64,000 bases of DNA from Rhodocollybia butyracea. Lineage: Eukaryota; Basidiomycota; Agaricomycetes; Agaricales; Omphalotaceae. The notes under the pieces were generated by a model that did not search any database, was not told the DNA's origin, and saw nothing but the letters and a program-made list of their open reading frames with translations. The translations under genes were made by a program, and so were the position numbers. The DNA lies in NCBI GenBank assembly GCA_015501585.1, contig JADNRY010000095.1:1-64000 (forward strand), in the 5' to 3' direction. Position 1 is the stretch's first letter. Each line of letters opens with the position of its first letter. Of the stretch, positions 1 to 11,910 are shown piece after piece.

Positions 1-108
1 TTTCAGACCTACTACGGCTGGAAAGTCGTTGTGAAATGCATCCAGTAGATCATCAACATCTCCTGCTCTCATCAACTCGCCATACGCTTCGTTGAGGCAA
101 ATCTTATC
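1..108 (-). CDS. partial exon of an unrecognised gene running off the left edge
   Basis: The minus strand is open for 36 codons, reading DKICLNEAYGELMRAGDVDD and onward through an acidic, helix-like stretch. It is preceded by a possible 3' splice site (GCACGTAG, just above 108). It ends only because the window ends. I do not recognise the family. The helical composition and the splice acceptor are the only support, so this is a tentative internal exon. Confidence 0.35.
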
Positions 109-3100
109 CTACGTGCAGTGGGATTGAGTTGAGTCATTTGGTAGCAAAACGAGACGACGAGGAGCGATGACCATGATTCAGAGTACTCGCAGTTCTAGCG
201 TGTATTCACCATCGCGCATCCAATCAAGAGGCACCCACAAGCGACAAAACTAAACATTTTATTTCGGACAAAAGTCAAGATGAGAATTGAATATATAAGG
301 TGGCTTTACTCAAACAACCACTTGTATTTTCTGAGTGAGCCGATCGCGCATCCAAAAGAGAGGAATTGATTATATAAGATGGGTCACAACTCAAACAGCC
401 ACGATCACATGAACGCGACATTAGTCATGTACCACGTCTTTCTGGGAGCACCGTCTGCTAAATCTCTTCTTCAGCAGCCTCAGGATGAGACACAACACAG
501 CTGGATAACAGTATCCTCTTCTAAAAACTTGCCTTCTACTGATTTTCTGCCTCCGGCTGCGACATTGGAGGCTGCAAGTCGTCGCATATCGTTAATGTAT
601 CAGAATGCATATTTCGGGACAACGAACAGGAGGAAGACCAGGAATATCAAAAGAATCACAGAAGAAGGTTATTGTCCTTGTTTTCGCCATAATACTCCTC
701 ATCGAGACTGATTTTAGACAAAACGCGGATTACTTGGCTCCCGACGCCTCTTGAAAGAGACAGAGATATATCTCATTCAAGACTAAACAACTCCAGGTCA
801 TTCTTCGCTACAACCCGGTTTGAATCCCAACTCGAAACCCAGGAAACTCAGGAATCCCAGTCCATGAACTATTCAGACTCGCTGTCTATCGCACGATTTC
901 CCAACTTTCACTTCAATCTCCACTCGTTGACTTCGCTAGCCACTATACGGAAATCAAACAAGCCCGATTTAGCAACAAGTTAACGTGCTTTTAGCCGTTT
1001 TGGAAGTCGAAGGTCCGATACGATTCGCACAAAGAAGGGTCCGGACGCAGGGAAGGAAATTTCGATTCTGAAGATGATACTCGGTGACGAAGATGGTCGT
1101 GCTGATCGAGAGTATGTCCATTTGCTCATCGCACTAAAGGAGCGAGTTCTAACCAATCCTCAACCTTCAAAAGCTTCAGATGTAACAACTATCCATGATC
1201 CTTCGACGTCGCCAACCCTAACTGCTTCGCCGAATCTCAAGTCCAAGCTCGAAATCTGCTACCGCGCCATGCCTTAATGCGCATGAAGATCTGCGTTTGA
1301 GACGGATTACGACTTGGCGGTAGCGATGTCGTGTTCGCAAAGTTGCTTCTGTTGTTAGATGGTTTGAACGAATGGCAGGGCTCTCCTGGGATAGGAGGCG
1401 TTTTGCGAGTAGTTTCGATATCGATATTTGTTCAAGTTGGAGCTCAATGTATGCTATTAGCCCAAGTTTTCGTCATATATGATTTCCACTGTTGTCAGAC
1501 TGGATTTCGTAGAAATTACAGTTCTTCCAGTGCGTCATTGACGCTCTTGCTCTGCTCAAAAACTAATCTCGTCATTGCTACAAGGCTTTCCTTCTACAAT
1601 TGTGGTGATTCTCTTTCGGTTTTCGGGGTTGGCACGGGTTATTGATTTGAGCTCCAACACATGGCTTATGGTACCTCATACACGCTGAAATACTTGTCAT
1701 CACTACAGTACGATGCAATATCCAGACGAGATCGACCCCATACCAATAACCCACTATTACTCACTCATTACTCGCACAAAAAGTAGTAGCCTAGCAATAA
1801 AAATGAGAAGAAAAATCCTTATTCAAAACCACCCAACATACTGTCCGATGCGTAACTTTCCTTATCATTCATCAGGCTCAGCCGATGCATTTCTGCCTCT
1901 TCCATGTCAATGTTCCTTCAGAAGCATACCCTCACATGGTATCAAGGAACTCTGGAGGGACAGCTCTTCCCCCAGTCAAACGCGCAGAGACCGCAGATAT
2001 TAAAGCAAACATCGTAGGCTCATTACATGTACGCATTTGGGGTGATACCTCAGAGGTTGTTAAGACATTCATATTTTTCAGGCCGCCAAGGTCGAACTCA
2101 GGATACCGGATCATCTGCTGATCTTGTGAAGTGTCGTCAACAAGGAAGAACGATATCTTGGGTTTCGTGAAAGTCCATAAGTTATATAATAAACGCGAAA
2201 GAAATCACTTACGGTTTTACTGCTCGCAACAGTCTCCATTGTTTTTGATTCGAGAAACCTTATGCTGAGTCGAAAAGGCGCTGCGTGAGTACTTAATGAA
2301 ATACCTAAGTAGCTAAAGGGGATACTACGAACCTGAAGCCAATTGGGGAACGAAAGCATTCTCCCGGTGCCATTGCGGCTGCAAGGACGTTGCTCGTCGG
2401 TATTGTGTCTAGCTTGATTAAAGACGGTATGCGGGTGGTCAGCGGGACGGGGCCAATTCTCCATCCGGCTTTCCACTTCGGGTAATTGTCTTTGAATGTA
2501 ACCTCATCCCATCTTCCTCTAAGATTGTAACCTAGAGGGTAGAATTCCTATCACAGATCCGAAAGTTTAAATGTGTATCCCGGGTATGAAGAGGGAACAG
2601 AAAAGCTCTACTTCGTTCGTATAATCGGTCTTGTAGTAGTAGGTGACAGATGCGACGATTCGCTCGTGGGGCTAGAGTAAGCTGTGAGACTCCACGAGCT
2701 GCGTAGAGAAGCAAGTTACTACATACCATTCCTTCCATATGTCACGACCCTTCGTACTCTTGTCCGGACATCAGGGTACTTACTAATAATTAGCTGCCTG
2801 AACACAAGACATTTTGGATTAGGCGAGCTACACTAAAGAGATTGAATCGAGTCCATAGAGAAACTTACTTACTTGAGTCTGAGACTCAAAGAGTAAATAG
2901 GCACAGAGAATCATTATTCATAAATCTGGTTACCAACTTGAGAACAGACACTGATACATCGATCAAAGAAAAGTAAGACTACTAGCAACTATCCATATGA
3001 GACATTGGTACGGTTTAGCAGCAGTACAAACATTCATGAAAGAATTCTTGGATAGACAATGTGTTGTACAGTTAGTCAAAGTGTTAGACAAGGAGAAGAA

Positions 3101-3900
3101 TACATGAAATTTGCAAACAGGAAAACCACAGCAGAAGAAAAAGTAATATGAGTTGAGTTTGAGAGGAATGAGGGCCAATTTTCGGATGGATGTAGAGACA
3201 AGTCCACTACCAACCTTTCAAGGGTGGCTTGGGCGGTTGCGGAATCCATGTACTCTAGTGCACGTTCTTGTCCCACACCATGCACCAGTAGTCGTTAGGA
3301 CTGTTGGTCCGGTCGAACGTCCACAGTGTGTCCAGCGTCTGGTGATCCGATGTCTATAGCCATTCTCGCAAGTGAGCAAGGAAGTGTGTGATTTTCCACA
3401 TAGGTGAACACGGACACGGTACATACACATCTGCAGTGATTCGATGGTGAGCAGTATAAAGTAGAGCAAACCAAGGTACAAACCGTCGAGCAGAAGCGAA
3501 GTGATATGGGGCCTATTAAGGTGCAAACATCGCTGCCTTTATATGTTTTTTTGGAATACTATTTGGGCCAGCCTCCGCTATGGGCCAGCCCATCTTGAAC
3601 TTGATCTTGAAAAAAGCACACTGCGAGCGCAGAATAGGAAATAGTAAGGGTGCCTAGGAGATGCGTAGATTTGTGCTCGATTCAATTCCGTATATAGTGC
3701 ATGCATACTGACTTAAAGTGACTAGAATTCTTATTTTGAACAAGGCTCTAATCTGGTTTAACTTACCATGTTTGATTGTCCAGTTCTCATGTCATTAGCT
3801 ATCAGGTGATTGCCGATTTGTGGGCAAGTTTGTGGGTCGCAAGTTACAAGTAAACTTCGTCCAGACGCTCACGCTGCACTGGCCTCCCCTCCCACCTAAA
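109..3900. other. unresolved region, no confident gene
   Basis: Several short frames on the minus strand look partly coding and have plausible splice signals. At about 2215-2425 one frame reads APGECFRSPIGF and then, across a possible 50-base intron, FRLSIRFLESKTMETVASSK. At about 3240-3340 one frame reads DTLWTFDRTNSPNDYWCMVW. They do not join into one convincing gene and I recognise no family. The 110-codon plus-strand frame at 379-711 has no visible domain. Confidence 0.3.
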
Positions 3901-5409
3901 ATGGTTGTTGCAAGATTTGAGCTAGAACCTGCCTTGCGAGCAAGAGCGATAGGTAAATCTTATCTCTAGTCCGCCACTGATACTGCTGATAATCACTTAG
4001 CAATCGCGAATCCAACACTCATCCAATGCGACGCTACCGTTGCTGCAGTGGAATGTTTATCTGTCCAGGAACTCGCAGATCAATCTGAAGGCGACGACGT
4101 CGACGTGGCTCCTAACGCAGGAATCACCGTATTTCTCATCAACTCAGACTATGCCAGCTACGATTCGGGTTGTATCGTAGTTGTGCGATATGACTTCAAT
4201 GACACTGTGGCACAGTGTCAGGAAAATGAGAATCTCAAAGCTGGACTTGAGGGAGGTGGGCTACCGAACGACTTTCTTGTGGAAAAGGTAATCATCAGGT
4301 TTTTGTCGAGTTTGTAGCTAATCGCTGATTTTTGTGTCACATAGATACTCCAAAGTTGGACCTAAACACGCTTGTACAACGCGTCACTATTGAAACGCAG
4401 AATAACGGGGACATTGCTCTAATTCCCGATGAGCATACTGCCGTCTCGGGTGCCCATTGCAGAGAACTTGAATTTGCCTCAAGTCGTCATCGATCAGTTG
4501 CGCCGACAGCCTTATCGCATCGACGGGAACGTCGACGTCGTAATATTGCTAAACGATCCGCCACCTCCATGTATTCAAATCTATCAATCTGATCGATACA
4601 GTCTCAGCATACCAGAGCTTTGAGGAACGAACCGTCGACCGTCTATTCTGGAAGCTAAATTTCTTGTCTACCTTGACTCCCCTTCTTTATACGCCGACTG
4701 CCTTAGTCATTGACTCTTATGGAGATTTTCGAGGGTACCTGATGCCATTTCATCCCGCTCAATCACTGAGCAAAGTAATGGAACGCTTGTGCGACTCAAA
4801 GGCTCAGATTATCTTGGAGCCCAAGGAAGGTGCTCAGTTACTGTGCATATCGCCGACCGCACTGGGGTATCTGAAGTTGTTGAACCTCAAGAATCCAGCT
4901 CCGTCAGTAACTCCCACACGGATACCAGGGCATAAATTTGGAATGGCGCCTCAAGCATACATGGCCATTGACATTGTCAGTGGTGTGGCTGCGTTGCATA
5001 ACAGAAACGAGTACTGTGGCGATATCAAGCGCAGCAATATTGTTCTGTGCACCGATGGTCACTGCAGGCTCATCGATTCTATGCCAGTTGGCAATGGATA
5101 TACCATTTCCTATCTGGCCCCGGAAACTGCAGATCTCGTGGTGACTTGGAAACTGATGGCAAAGAATTCCTGACGCGTGCCCGAGATGTATTTGCTCTTG
5201 GTCTTGTTCTGTGGGCTTTAGCAGAAGAAATCAATGAATTTGACCGTAGGGAATTTTTCATCACGCCTCGTCTCGTTTGGGTCTCTCGATCTACACCTCC
5301 ATGGTACTGTGAGCTTATCGAGACGTGTCTCGCTGATAGCCCAGAAGATCGCCCAAACACTAACTCTCTATTGGAAGCGATGATTGTACACTTTATGGAT
5401 AAATCGTAG
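3901..5409 (+). pseudogene. protein-kinase-like gene, frameshifted
   Basis: The start at 3901 gives 17 codons, then a 48-base GT-AG intron (3953-4000), then a 287-base exon. Downstream the reading frame changes repeatedly, near 4344, 4440, 4595 and 5140, with no intron between the pieces. The later pieces carry kinase landmarks in the right order: a catalytic-loop-like GDIKRSNIVL (about 5018-5047, with the usual HRD changed to YCGD), an APE motif (about 5118-5126), and DVFALGLVLWAL plus the C-lobe CLADSPEDRPN (about 5320-5355). The N-lobe is poorly conserved. The shift near 5140 lies just after APE and equals one lost or two gained bases. It resembles the short fungal kinase-like proteins common in Agaricomycetes. 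Several independent shifts argue for a pseudogene over sequencing error. Confidence 0.6.
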
Positions 5410-6007
5410 TGTTGCTTACACTTATCCAATAGTTATGAGTCATAGCTCATCTTTACATCTACCCATAATCCAAGCGGGACACAGTAGGCTGTATCCTCCG
5501 GTAACGCTAAAGATAAGTAGAGAGATGGGTATCTTTGTACTATGTCAATTAAATACAGGGCATCAAACGTATTCAGTCGCGTAGAAATTCTGCCAGCTCC
5601 TTCTGACATTTGTGCTCTTGGAAATGTCTGTGCTTGTGGCAGTCTCATTTCAACATCTCTTGATGGTTGAGGTAGCGTGTTGTTCACAGCCTTAATTGAA
5701 GACCACGGCAATCCGCCCGACGATCCATGTAACTTATCTGCACCTAGTCTCCTATAAGCAGACAGAACACGATGATCATGTGTGCCCATTTGCTATCCGA
5801 GAATCAGGAAGATTTCAGACTTTCGAGGCATTGAGCCATTGTTTAAAATAGTATCCTCCTTGATGATATATCAGTGCACCGAGTCGCCCTTGTTTTGAAC
5901 AGAGGTTAGTCTAGGTTAGTTGGCTGGCCTTGTGGTTTAGTTAGGTGGAGTGTCCCACTTAGGATTTGAGCCATAATTTCTATTGAAAATGAGCCATTAC
6001 ACTGAGA
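5410..6007. other. intergenic, nothing recognised
   Basis: It contains a 118-codon minus-strand frame (5433-5789) without recognisable domains and AT-rich sequence up to the retroelement boundary. I see no repeat or RNA structure I can name. Confidence 0.4.
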
Positions 6008-6358
6008 TATTGAAACTATTGAAATAAAAGAGAGTTCTCAGCGACAGTGGTAGAACGACGCTGTATTATGTACCTATTGAAATAAAAGAGAGTTCTAGGT
6101 ACACAGTCAGTAAATAGAGTAAAGAAACAAAGAATGTAAGTACTAACCTCAGCGACAGTGGTAGAACGATGCTGAGGTGCTAATATCTATGTAAAAACTA
6201 AAAGAATGTGATACACGTAATGTATGTAAGGTAACGTACATCTGAATTAGTGGTCAGGTGACATTTGGGAGCTGGATCCCAAATGTCATGTGCCCATGAG
6301 GTAAAAGTCCACAAACTATAGATAACATAAGTAGATAAGATATCATCAACTTTTAACA
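6008..6358 (-). repeat. 3' LTR of the minus-strand copia element
   Basis: It is about 351 bp and nearly identical to 9789-10140, with roughly half a dozen differences by eye. Near its end it holds a duplicated module: the sequence around CTCAGCGACAGTGGTAGAA occurs twice and GAAATAAAAGAGAGTTCT occurs twice. The first module is a hairpin whose arms are CCTCAGCG and CGCTGAGG. Confidence 0.9.
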
Positions 6359-8541
6359 CTCCCACTTGGGCGTGGCTTCATACCTAGCATGTGCACAAAT
6401 GCCAATGCTTCTCACCAGATAATCCCTTTGTAAATCCATCAGCAGCTTGTTGGGCAGTTGGAACATAGTCCAGATCAATCTGGCCATCAGAGATTGCAAA
6501 ACAAATAAAGTGGTGACAAAGTTGAATGTGCTTTGTACGGGATGATCAGCAGGGTTCTTGGAAAGAGCAATAGATGACATATTATCACCCAACAAGCGAG
6601 TAGGCTTGGTTTGCTGAAAGACCTAGCTGTTCAAGGAGTTGACAAAGCCAAATAGCTTCCTGTGCTGTACGAGTAAGAGCCATGTACTCAGCTTCAGTAG
6701 AAGAGAGTGCTGGGGAGGTTTGAAGTTTGCTGCTCCAACTAATAGCAGCTCCGCACATGAGGAAAACATATCCACTAGTGGATCGTCGAGTATCCACATC
6801 ACCAGCCCAATCCGAATCAGAATATCCAAGGATAAGGGAGATGAGTTCATCTATGATTGTGCCATCATACTCAATAACCCAGTCTTTGGTACCACCCAAG
6901 TAGCGAAGACAATGCAGAGCTTCATTTAAATGAATCTCACCTGGATTTGAGCAGTAGCGGCTCAAAATACCTACAGCAAAGGCAATATCTGGGCGTGAAG
7001 CAAGCATGGCATACATGAGAGTACCAATGAGAGCCTGGTATAGCGTGAGTCTGTCAGCCATAGCCTCTTTCTCGGCGTCTGTGGATGGGGAATCAGCTTT
7101 AGAAAGCTTAACTCCAGATGATAAGGGGGTGCGACGTATGATGCCATCATCACAGTGGAAACGTTTGAGTGATTCCTCAATGTATCTGGTCTGAGAGAGC
7201 CAAAGGACACGCTTTTCTTGGTCATAGTCAATGGCAATGCCAAGCAACTGTGAGATAACACCAAGATCCTTGATCTTAAAGCGTTGGCCAATCTGGTGCT
7301 TGATCTCCTGCATGAATTTGAGATCATCGCATAAAATCCCAATATCATCAACGTAAACAGCAATAAAGCAGATGGACTTGCCACATTGGAGGACGTAAAT
7401 GCAGTAGTCAGCATGGATACGACGGAAGCCAAGTTTCTCGAGCTCTGCATCAAGAAGTTTGTTCCAGACACGGGAGGCCTGCTTGAGGCCATAGATAGAG
7501 CAGCGGAGACAAACAATTTTACCAGAATGTTCACTAATGCCGTTCAGGAGGCGCATATAGAGCTCCTCTTCCAACTCACCATTGAGAAATGCAGTATCAA
7601 CATCGAGATGGTGGAAGTGAAGGCCTAGACGCATGGCGAGGGCGCAAAGGACACGAATGGAGGTAAGTTTGACCACAGGGGAAAAATACCTCATCAAAGT
7701 CTAAACCAGGCATCTGGGAGAAACCTCGAGCAACTAAGCGTGCCTTGTACCGCTCAATGGTCCCGTCAGGGAGGCGCTTAATCTTAAACACAAGCTTGGA
7801 GCTAATAGCACGGCGACCTTTAGGCAAATTGTCAATAAACTCGAAAGTTCCCATATCAATGAGAGACTTGAGCTCTTTGTCTACAGCTTTCAGCCAAGAG
7901 GCGGAGTCAGGACCGCGGAGTGCTTCCTGCAGAGTGCGGGGCTCTGAGGCTCCCTGAGCATGGACAGTGGCCACGAAGGCCATGGCAACACCTTCTGCAA
8001 CATCTGGTCTATCGCCTGGTGCAGGTTCTGGAGGATCTGGCGCAATGTCAGGTTCTTCACGGAAGCGGGCAGGTAGGCGACAAGCACGTGGACCATCTAC
8101 TTCTGGAACAGGCCCAAGAAGTTCAAGTTCTGTACGACGACGGCGAGCAGGTGGAGCCGGTGGAGGGTCATTGGGAGGAGGAAGATCAGGGGAGTATGGG
8201 CGAGAGTCACTGATGTTATCCTCAGAATCAACCTCAGAAGATGGAGCAGGAGGATGCGGAACCGCTGGAGTCACAGGGGGAGAGTTATCTTCCCACACAT
8301 CTCCCACTCGAGAAAAGCCAGGTAGGCCATCTCCAGGCACCTCACCATTGTAAAGGATCTGCGAAAGATCCGGAATGGGTAAAGGCGGGCCAGGAGGGTG
8401 AGGACGTTCATCAAAAATGACGTCTCGTGAAACAAAAGTTTTTCGCTTCTTCGGATCCCACAGAAGGTAACCCTTGGTGTACTCTTTGTAACCAAGAAAG
8501 ATGCACTTACAAGTTTTAAAGTCAAGCTTTGTACGCTTCAA
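6359..8541 (-). pseudogene. copia pol remnant (RT and RNase H, frameshifted)
   Basis: Three overlapping minus-strand frames make up the pol remnant. 8541-7597 holds the pre-RT proline-rich linker and the start of RT, up to FDEVF. 7697-6585 holds most of RT (HLDVDTAFLNGELEEELYM, YGLKQASRVWN, YVDDIGIL) and RNase H (SDSDWAGDVDTRRSTSGYV, SSTEAEYMAL). 6595-6353 holds the C-terminus. The first break is an extra T in the run after GAGGTA (five T against four in the plus-strand copy). The second is an extra C after CTAGGT. Integrase is absent. Residues around the catalytic YVDD are intact, so decay is recent. Confidence 0.88.
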
Positions 8542-9661
8542 TTTGACATGGACTTAGGTGGCGAGAGCACCCAGAGTCAATGTAACTCTCGTCGTTGCTT
8601 GTCTTGGCAAGGAAGGTGGCAACATCAGTGGAGATAAAGACATGGACAGAATCAGAACTTGAATGACGGACAGAGGGAAATTCTGAGTAGGTGGAAGCAA
8701 CTTTTGCACTGACCTCCTCATCCAATGAGCTATTGCTATCAGAGTGTTGGGCGGCAGCGGCAGTAGGCTTCCTACTAGATCTCCCACTGCTTCTAGGAGC
8801 GGACGCAGTGCGGCGGGATGCTTCCTCATCTCGCTTCTTGTGGTTACAGTCTTTGACAAGGTGAGGACCTTTGTGACAGTAGGAACAGAGCGGACCTTTC
8901 TTGGGTTTCTTCTTTGGTTTAGATTTCCCTCTAACAGCGGCAGCGTTAGCCGCCTCGGAAGAATCATCACCGGAAGTGAGACGTCGATACTCCGCAATGA
9001 GGCGGGAGGTGACAAAAGAAGAGGTGAGCTTGTTTGTTTCAGTAACGGCAGCAAGAGTGACCATGGTAAACGTCTCCCAAGTGTTAGGAGAGTCATCGAC
9101 AGTACGAGGAAGAGAAGTGAGCATAAGTTCCGCAAGGAACTGGTCTCCAAAAGCGTCAGTGTCAGAGAGCTTCTTGTTCTCGAGAGCATAGAAGTTAACG
9201 TGATCCTGCATGTTATCACCATGTTCATACCGTTTATCCATCATACCACGCTTGATATAGAAGGCTTCAAGACCAGCAGTGGTGCCAGCATGAGCTTCCT
9301 TAAGCTTAGTCCAGACGTCCTTGGCGGATTTGAGCTTTTCAATGAGAAGAAGCTGTTCTGGTGCAAGGTGCTCTTTGATGATCCCAATAGCCTTGTCATT
9401 ACGAGTAATTGATTCCTCGTAGGATCGCATATCCTCCCTGTGATCACATCTAACAGCAGCCCAGTCAACGGCAGAGGCGTCATTAGGCAATGGATGAGGA
9501 TCAGAAGGTTTAGGATAGACAGACATCTCTCCACTGCAGAATCTCCAGACCATAGCCCTCTGGAGCTTGCCAGAAATAGGGCCAACCCATCGAGAATAGG
9601 TCCTGTAGGTAAGGGTAGGGATTTGAATGGAATCTGATGATGTGGCAGATGTAGGGGACAT
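8522..9661 (-). CDS. gag: copia Gag with intact N-terminus, fused to start of protease
   Basis: 379 codons starting MSPTSATSSDSIQIPTL. The protein has the UBN2/Gag-like helical region, a basic linker (KSKPKKKPKKG), one CCHC zinc knuckle (CSYCHKGPHLVKDC, spacing C-x2-C-x4-H-x4-C), and the aspartic protease active-site motif YIDSGCSRHLSP near the C-terminus. The frame then ends in a few foreign codons because of the 1.1 kb deletion. It keeps the 112-base gag segment (plus coordinates 9296-9407) that the other copy has lost. It could in principle still make a Gag able to act in trans, which is inference. Confidence 0.85.
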   Translation of the reverse strand: MSPTSATSSDSIQIPTLTYRTYSRWVGPISGKLQRAMVWRFCSGEMSVYPKPSDPHPLPNDASAVDWAAVRCDHREDMRSYEESITRNDKAIGIIKEHLAPEQLLLIEKLKSAKDVWTKLKEAHAGTTAGLEAFYIKRGMMDKRYEHGDNMQDHVNFYALENKKLSDTDAFGDQFLAELMLTSLPRTVDDSPNTWETFTMVTLAAVTETNKLTSSFVTSRLIAEYRRLTSGDDSSEAANAAAVRGKSKPKKKPKKGPLCSYCHKGPHLVKDCNHKKRDEEASRRTASAPRSSGRSSRKPTAAAAQHSDSNSSLDEEVSAKVASTYSEFPSVRHSSSDSVHVFISTDVATFLAKTSNDESYIDSGCSRHLSPCQIEAYKA

Positions 9662-9776
9662 GTGGACGAATGTATGGGATGTGTAGGTGAATGAACGAGT
9701 GTGAGAGAGTGAAATGAGTGTGTTCCGAGGTCTTGTGCGCAGTAGAGAAGCTTCGTTAATTCAGTACAGGCTACCG

Positions 9777-9788
9777 GGGCCCATAACC
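9777..9788 (-). promoter_or_regulatory. primer-binding site, half-tRNA(iMet) type
   Basis: Directly inside the 5' LTR the minus strand reads GGTTATGGGCCC. This is the complement of the anticodon-loop region GGGCCCATAACC of initiator tRNA-Met. The copia retrotransposon of Drosophila is known to prime from the same internal tRNA site. Confidence 0.75.
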
Positions 9789-10140
9789 TATTGAAACTAT
9801 TGAAATAAAAGAGAGTTCTCAGCAACAGTGGTAGAACGACGCTGTATTATGTACCTATTGAAATAAAAGAGAGTTCTAGGTACACAGTCAGTAAATAGAG
9901 TAAAGAAACAAAGAATGTAAGTACTAACCTCAGCGACAGTGGTAGAATGACGCTGAGGTGCTAATATCTATGTAAAAACTAAAAGAATGTGATACACGTA
10001 ATGTATGTAAGGTAACGTACATCTGAATTAGTGGTCAGGTGACATTTGCGAGCTGGAGCGCAAATGTCATGTGCCAATGAGGTAAAAGTCCACGAACATA
10101 TAGATAACATAAGTAGATAAGATATCATCAACTTTTAACA
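9789..10140 (-). repeat. 5' LTR of the minus-strand copia element
   Basis: 352 bp. On the minus strand it starts TGTTAAAAGTTGATGATATC and ends TTTCAATA against the primer-binding site. The outer half (U3) differs strongly from the plus-strand element's LTR, including an inserted inverted repeat around GACATTTGCGCTCC. The inner half is closely related. Confidence 0.9.
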
Positions 10141-10229
10141 CAACCTTGGGGAGTGGTTTGGTGGGCTAATTGCAGGTACATGGGGCAGTGGGAAGAGAAG
10201 GGAAGCTGCTGGCTCATCCTGAGTTGGAT

Positions 10230-10352
10230 CTGGCCAAGGACAGCTTGGACATGACCAAGGTTAGATTGGACATGACCAAGGTTAGGTTGGACATGTCCAA
10301 GGTCAACTTGGACATGTCCAAGGTCAACTTGGACATGTCCAAGATTAGGTTG
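10230..10352 (+). repeat. short tandem repeat with a palindromic core
   Basis: About five tandem units of roughly 21 bases built on TTGGACATGACCAAGGTTAG. The later units carry the perfect 14-base palindrome TTGGACATGTCCAA. Whether it belongs to the hAT element or its host sequence is not clear. Confidence 0.75.
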
Positions 10353-10603
10353 TATGTACAAAGGAAAAGCTAGCTCAAGAACTACAAGTTAGTCTCCTGT
10401 CTTTACTCTGAGACTACAGAATGTACATACTAAATTTTATCAAGGATCAGGAAGGGGAAATCCCCACTGTTATTGACTGCTGAACATCACCAAACCATTG
10501 GTCCTGGATGAGTATTGCAACTTCAAGGACTCATACAGGGACAGATGGAAAGGAAGAGCTTGTTACACACCTAGTTGATTTTATTGAATTACTGTGTTCA
10601 CAC

Positions 10604-11910
10604 TAAGGATGGACACGAGTCCGGATCCCAGTAAACCCGGACCCGCCGCACAGGTACCTGCTGTTATGACCCGATTCCACACTATAGGCATATACACACT
10701 CTTTTTTCATTTATTAACAACCGCCACTATCATTAATATTTCACGACTTAACACTTATTACACACATGCATTACTTATTATTATCATCACTTGGAAGTTG
10801 GGACAATGTTGCACATTACCATGAAAGCTGTAAAGACCCTTCCACACAGTATTGACTCATTATTAGTCAATTCTGGTTCCACTAAACAACTCAACATCAG
10901 TCATCCATGGTTCCGCTTAAATGACTCAGTAACAGTCATTGCATGCCATTCCACAGTCATGCTGACTGATCTGCAGCATTTCTGCAGTTATGACTCAAAT
11001 CTAGTCATTCCGCAGCATTTCCTAACTAGTACATATTAAACAGTATATAAGGAGGCTAGATTTACCAATGTAGAGTAGATGTATTATTTTCTTAAATCCA
11101 AAACCCCCACTTGTTTGCTGTTATCACTTGTGTGAATCACCAGACCAATTCATTGTATCTTGTTGAGCTATCTCCAAGCTACAATACACATTTATACATC
11201 TTGTTGGGCTAACTCCAAGTTGTATCCACTAATATTCACCTGTTGAGCCATCTCCTAGTGAATACCTCTTTAATTGCCACTTGTTGAGCTATCTCTGAGT
11301 TGCAACTTCCTATTACTTGTTGAGCTATCTCTGAGTATTAGACATCACACTCACTACTACTTGTTTCTCTGAGTATTAGTTCTAATTCATATTACTGCTT
11401 GTTGAGCTACAAGGGTAATCTTATTATTATTTGTTGAGCTATCTCCAAATAATAAGTTCTGTGAGTTTCCTATTACAAACTAATTACTAACCATACTTGA
11501 GCCTAGTTGTTTGAGTATATATTTTTTGCCTAGCAGTTTTAATGAATGGAAAGGCCTGCTCTATAATCTCTATTAATTTCTCTTATCATTGCTACTACTG
11601 AGTTACATACTGTGAAAGTTTGGACGAGACTATTGATCAAGTCATAACACCTGCACCCAAAAAAAACATGACCTATGACCTGACCCGGACCTGGCGGATC
11701 CAGGTCATGCAGGTCAACCTGCAGGTATTTGTAGGTATTTGTACTTAAAATATACCTTATAAAGTCTGAAAATCCCCAAGGGCTGACCTGTGGCCTGACA
11801 CACACCCGTTGGAATGGGTACCTGGATCCGCCGGATCCGGGTCAGGCGGGTATTCCCACAGGTTAAATCTGCGGGTCACCCATAAAGAGCCGGACTTGTG
11901 TCCATCTTTA
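10604..11910 (+). mobile_element. hAT-type MITE (copy 1) split by a solo LTR
   Basis: It starts TAAGGATGGACACGAGTCC and ends GGACTTGTGTCCATCTTTA, imperfect terminal inverted repeats. It is flanked by a perfect 8-base duplication GTTCACAC (10596-10603 and 11911-11918), the usual hAT signature. Without the nested solo LTR it would be about 324 bp. It lies inside the hAT transposase frame. Interior sequence is rich in CAGGTACCTG-like palindromes. Confidence 0.88.
10672..11649. repeat. solo LTR, 978 bp
   Basis: It begins TGTTATGACCCG and ends AGTCATAACA, and is flanked by a perfect 5-base duplication CCTGC (10667-10671 and 11650-11654). No internal coding is present, so it is a solo LTR left by LTR-LTR recombination. 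Both ends are near-inverted TGTTATGAC, so orientation is uncertain. Its middle has tandem TTGTTGAGCTATCTC-like repeats (about 11160-11450). Confidence 0.85.

Larger units (their letters stand above)
6008..10140 (-). mobile_element. defective Ty1/copia LTR retrotransposon, minus strand
   Basis: The element is bounded by direct LTRs of about 351 bp (6008-6358 and 9789-10140; minus-strand reading starts TGTTAAAAG and ends TTTCAATA). Internally it has gag, then part of protease joined directly to sequence downstream of integrase, then reverse transcriptase and RNase H. Compared with the plus-strand copy at 39.4-44.5 kb it lacks about 1.1 kb (end of protease and all of the integrase core). It also has a one-base insertion in a T run in RT and another in RNase H. 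The 5-base flanks (TGAGA and CAACC) do not match, so no target duplication remains. It cannot encode a complete polyprotein. Confidence 0.92.

Noticed and set aside
8744..9412. 222-codon plus-strand frame opposite gag
   Set aside because: It is an antisense shadow of the copia Gag; the same shadow appears over the other copy.
10170..10373. Small protein with repeated RLDMTKV units
   Set aside because: It is the translated minisatellite; both strands give similar repeats and there is no start context or homology.
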